Assembly: GCA_946478865.1 (NCBI GenBank)
Contig: CAMLDO010000016.1
Span: forward strand, 1-46,157
DNA: 46,157 nucleotides
Source of the DNA: an uncultured Methylobacillus sp.
GTDB taxonomy: Bacteria > Pseudomonadota > Gammaproteobacteria > Burkholderiales > Methylophilaceae
Direction of reading: 5' to 3'
This document shows positions 46,115 through 46,157 of the stretch, in pieces; position 1 is the first letter of the stretch; each line of letters begins with the position of its first letter. The notes beneath the pieces were generated by a model that ran no database searches, was not told where the DNA came from, and saw nothing but the letters and a program-made list of their open reading frames with translations. Both the position numbers and the translations under genes were made by a program.

Positions 46115-46157
46115 CATTCCCCACCATTTATCGCCCTGTTTCTCTCTGTTCCTAGCA

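Overview
The window looks like the chromosome of a betaproteobacterium. The gene orders murJ-ribF-ileS, rplU-rpmA-obgE-proB, pilD-coaE-zapD-yacG and ribH-nusB are typical of that class. A respiratory formate dehydrogenase locus and several c-di-GMP proteins suggest an environmental, respiring member, perhaps of the Nitrosomonadales/Gallionellales/Sulfuricella type. That placement is inference; no rRNA gene is present. Gene density is high, with many 1- or 4-base start/stop overlaps.

Layout. 1-10.4 kb: core genes on the minus strand (ileS partial, ribF, murJ, an EAL-like/HDOD gene, purK, purE, proB, obgE, rpmA, rplU), with rpsT on the plus strand. The EAL-like/HDOD gene has a convincing cyclic-di-GMP-I (GEMM) riboswitch in its leader. 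10.4-14.7 kb: ispB, tRNA-Pro(CGG), then a less ordinary stretch. It holds a secreted His-containing helical protein of unknown function, a SufR-like Fe-S regulator with a palindromic operator, an HU gene, and a UmuD-like autoprotease with an N-terminal extension preceded by a perfect 16-bp inverted repeat. 15-21.5 kb: pilD-coaE-zapD-yacG-PCu(A)C, facing an argJ/ATPase/Nudix-ThiE operon. 21.6-27 kb: a signalling cluster with a GAF-domain type II/IV secretion ATPase, an Rrf2 regulator, a GAF-HD-GYP protein and a tandem-FHA protein.

27-36.4 kb: nusB, ribH and a secreted PLD-family protein lie downstream of a complete formate dehydrogenase operon read on the minus strand: DUF3306, a large ferredoxin-like protein, a TorD chaperone, a small TAT protein, fdhA (Cys form), fdhB, a lipoprotein, fdhC and a small exported protein. 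36.7-38.2 kb: an oxalate/formate-type MFS antiporter with a 43-residue partner, which fits formate supply to the dehydrogenase. 38.4-40.8 kb: a second 800-residue secretion ATPase with MshEN-type motifs. 40.8-46 kb: a minus-strand run cstA, yjgN-like, M48 peptidase, methyltransferase, ybdD-like, then tRNA-Ala(CGC) at the right edge.

Two themes stand out. First, c-di-GMP recurs: a riboswitch driving a catalytically degenerate EAL-HDOD protein, an HD-GYP phosphodiesterase, and two orphan PilB/GspE-like ATPases with different sensory N-termini. Second, two putative self-regulating regulators in the 13-14 kb region each have a strong palindrome overlapping or abutting their promoter; the UmuD-like one resembles the UmuDAb repressor arrangement of Acinetobacter.
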